Shown here: in pieces, positions 11,618-12,129 of the stretch
Position numbering within the stretch: position 1 is the first letter of the stretch
How the letters are laid out: each line of letters starts with the position of its first letter
From: Chloroflexota bacterium
GTDB taxonomy: Bacteria > Chloroflexota > Dehalococcoidia > SM23-28-2 > RBG-16-64-32
NCBI GenBank assembly: GCA_022565075.1
Contig: JADFKG010000050.1
Location: 1 to 12,129 of the forward strand
Direction of reading: 5' to 3'
DNA length: 12,129 bases
Translations under genes and position numbers: made by a program
The notes under the pieces: generated by a model
The model's database searches: none
Told to the model about the DNA's origin: nothing
Seen by the model: only the letters and a program-made list of their open reading frames with translations

Positions 11618-12129
11618 TTACCCGCCGAGCGGCGCGAAGTCGAACTCCGCGTACGACTCGATCACCGCGTCTGCCTCCTCGATCGGCGGCAGCGCCGTTG
11701 ACGCCGCGCGCACCTGCACGACGTACATCCCGGCCGCACGCGCTGAGGCCACGCCCGTGCGCGTGTCCTCGACGGCGATACACTCGGCCGCCGGGACGCC
11801 CAGCTTCTCGGCGGCCTGAAGGTACAGGTCCGGCGCCGGCTTGGCGTGCTCGACCTCGCTCGCGGAGACCGTGGTGTCGAACTCGTCCGTGAGTCCGATG
11901 CCGGCAAGCGTCGCGTCCACCCACTGCCGCAGCGACGCCGATGCCAGACCCACCGGCACCGGGATCGACTTCAGCCGCGCGATCGTCTCACGGACGCCCG
12001 GCAGCGGCTCGACCGGCCGCGCGAGGAGGTCAAGCACGGCCGCGTCGTAGGTGGCCAGAAACTGCTCGGGCGGCCCGCTCAGCTTGAAGCGGCCGATCAC
12101 CCACTCCCACGCGGCCTCGACTGAGCTGC
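11618..12129 (-). CDS. HAD-superfamily phosphatase / beta-phosphoglucomutase-like, 5' end outside window
   Basis: The frame is open through the right edge, so the N-terminus with the catalytic DxDxT motif I lies outside. A GTG at 12100 is in frame, but WEWVIGR-type sequence upstream of it belongs to the helical cap domain, so the real start is further away. Visible motifs are motif II SAS in GLASASLRQW, motif III Lys in EHAKPAPD, and motif IV VEDTRTG with the metal-binding acid pair. The cap-to-core pattern LPGVRETIARLK matches the beta-phosphoglucomutase/phosphoglycolate-phosphatase group. Substrate is not determinable. It forms an operon with the Nudix gene 22 nt downstream; the pairing fits nucleotide or sugar-phosphate clean-up, which is inference. 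Confidence 0.88.
   Translation of the reverse strand, partial: SSVEAAWEWVIGRFKLSGPPEQFLATYDAAVLDLLARPVEPLPGVRETIARLKSIPVPVGLASASLRQWVDATLAGIGLTDEFDTTVSASEVEHAKPAPDLYLQAAEKLGVPAAECIAVEDTRTGVASARAAGMYVVQVRAASTALPPIEEADAVIESYAEFDFAPLGG

Overview
The window is GC-rich bacterial chromosome (roughly two-thirds G+C by eye). Nine complete or nearly complete genes and two edge-truncated ones are packed onto both strands. No rRNA, tRNA, CRISPR array, transposase or phage gene is visible, so it reads as ordinary chromosomal backbone with some lineage-specific genes. Several things fit an uncultured, possibly Dehalococcoidia-like member of the Chloroflexota: Pro/Thr-rich linkers in exported proteins, a Gmad2-type lipoprotein, an alpha/beta-hydrolase fused to a class III cyclase, a DUF1786 protein, and several genes apparently read from leaderless transcripts. 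This placement is inference; an actinobacterial or Deinococcus-Thermus relative is not excluded.

Layout, left to right. (1) 1-1229, minus: membrane-anchored beta-propeller-like protein with two Pro/Thr linkers, cut by the left edge. It is divergent from (2) 1369-2778, plus: a MoxR/Mg-chelatase-like AAA+ ATPase. Their -35 boxes overlap on opposite strands. (3) 2860-3576, plus: PlsC-type acyltransferase with its own promoter. (4) 3662-5002, minus: alpha/beta-hydrolase-like domain that has lost its catalytic triad, fused to a class III nucleotide cyclase. (5) 5245-7338, plus: large VWA protein with an intact MIDAS and a Met-rich helical region. The 242-bp gap between (4) and (5) holds a CRP-like palindrome and an 11-bp tandem repeat abutting a perfect -10 box. 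(6) 7401-8504, minus: DUF1786 protein. (7) 8629-9072, plus: small exported protein with two 14-residue Trp/Pro repeats. (8) 9110-10417, minus: seryl-tRNA synthetase. (9) 10540-11073, plus: lipoprotein with a Gmad2 domain. (10) 11083-11595 and (11) 11618-12129, minus: a two-gene unit of a HAD phosphatase (5' end outside the window) followed by a Nudix hydrolase.

How they may work together. The ATPase and VWA protein look like partners of the MoxR/VWA type (an AAA+ motor plus a metal-dependent adaptor). Here they are 2.5 kb apart, with an acyltransferase and an inverted cyclase gene between them. Next to the cyclase gene lies a site resembling the binding site of cAMP-responsive CRP/FNR regulators. 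This suggests, without proving, a local cyclic-nucleotide circuit around an ATPase/VWA/lipid-acyltransferase group. The right half is mostly unrelated single genes in divergent and convergent pairs, with hairpins at two of the convergent junctions.
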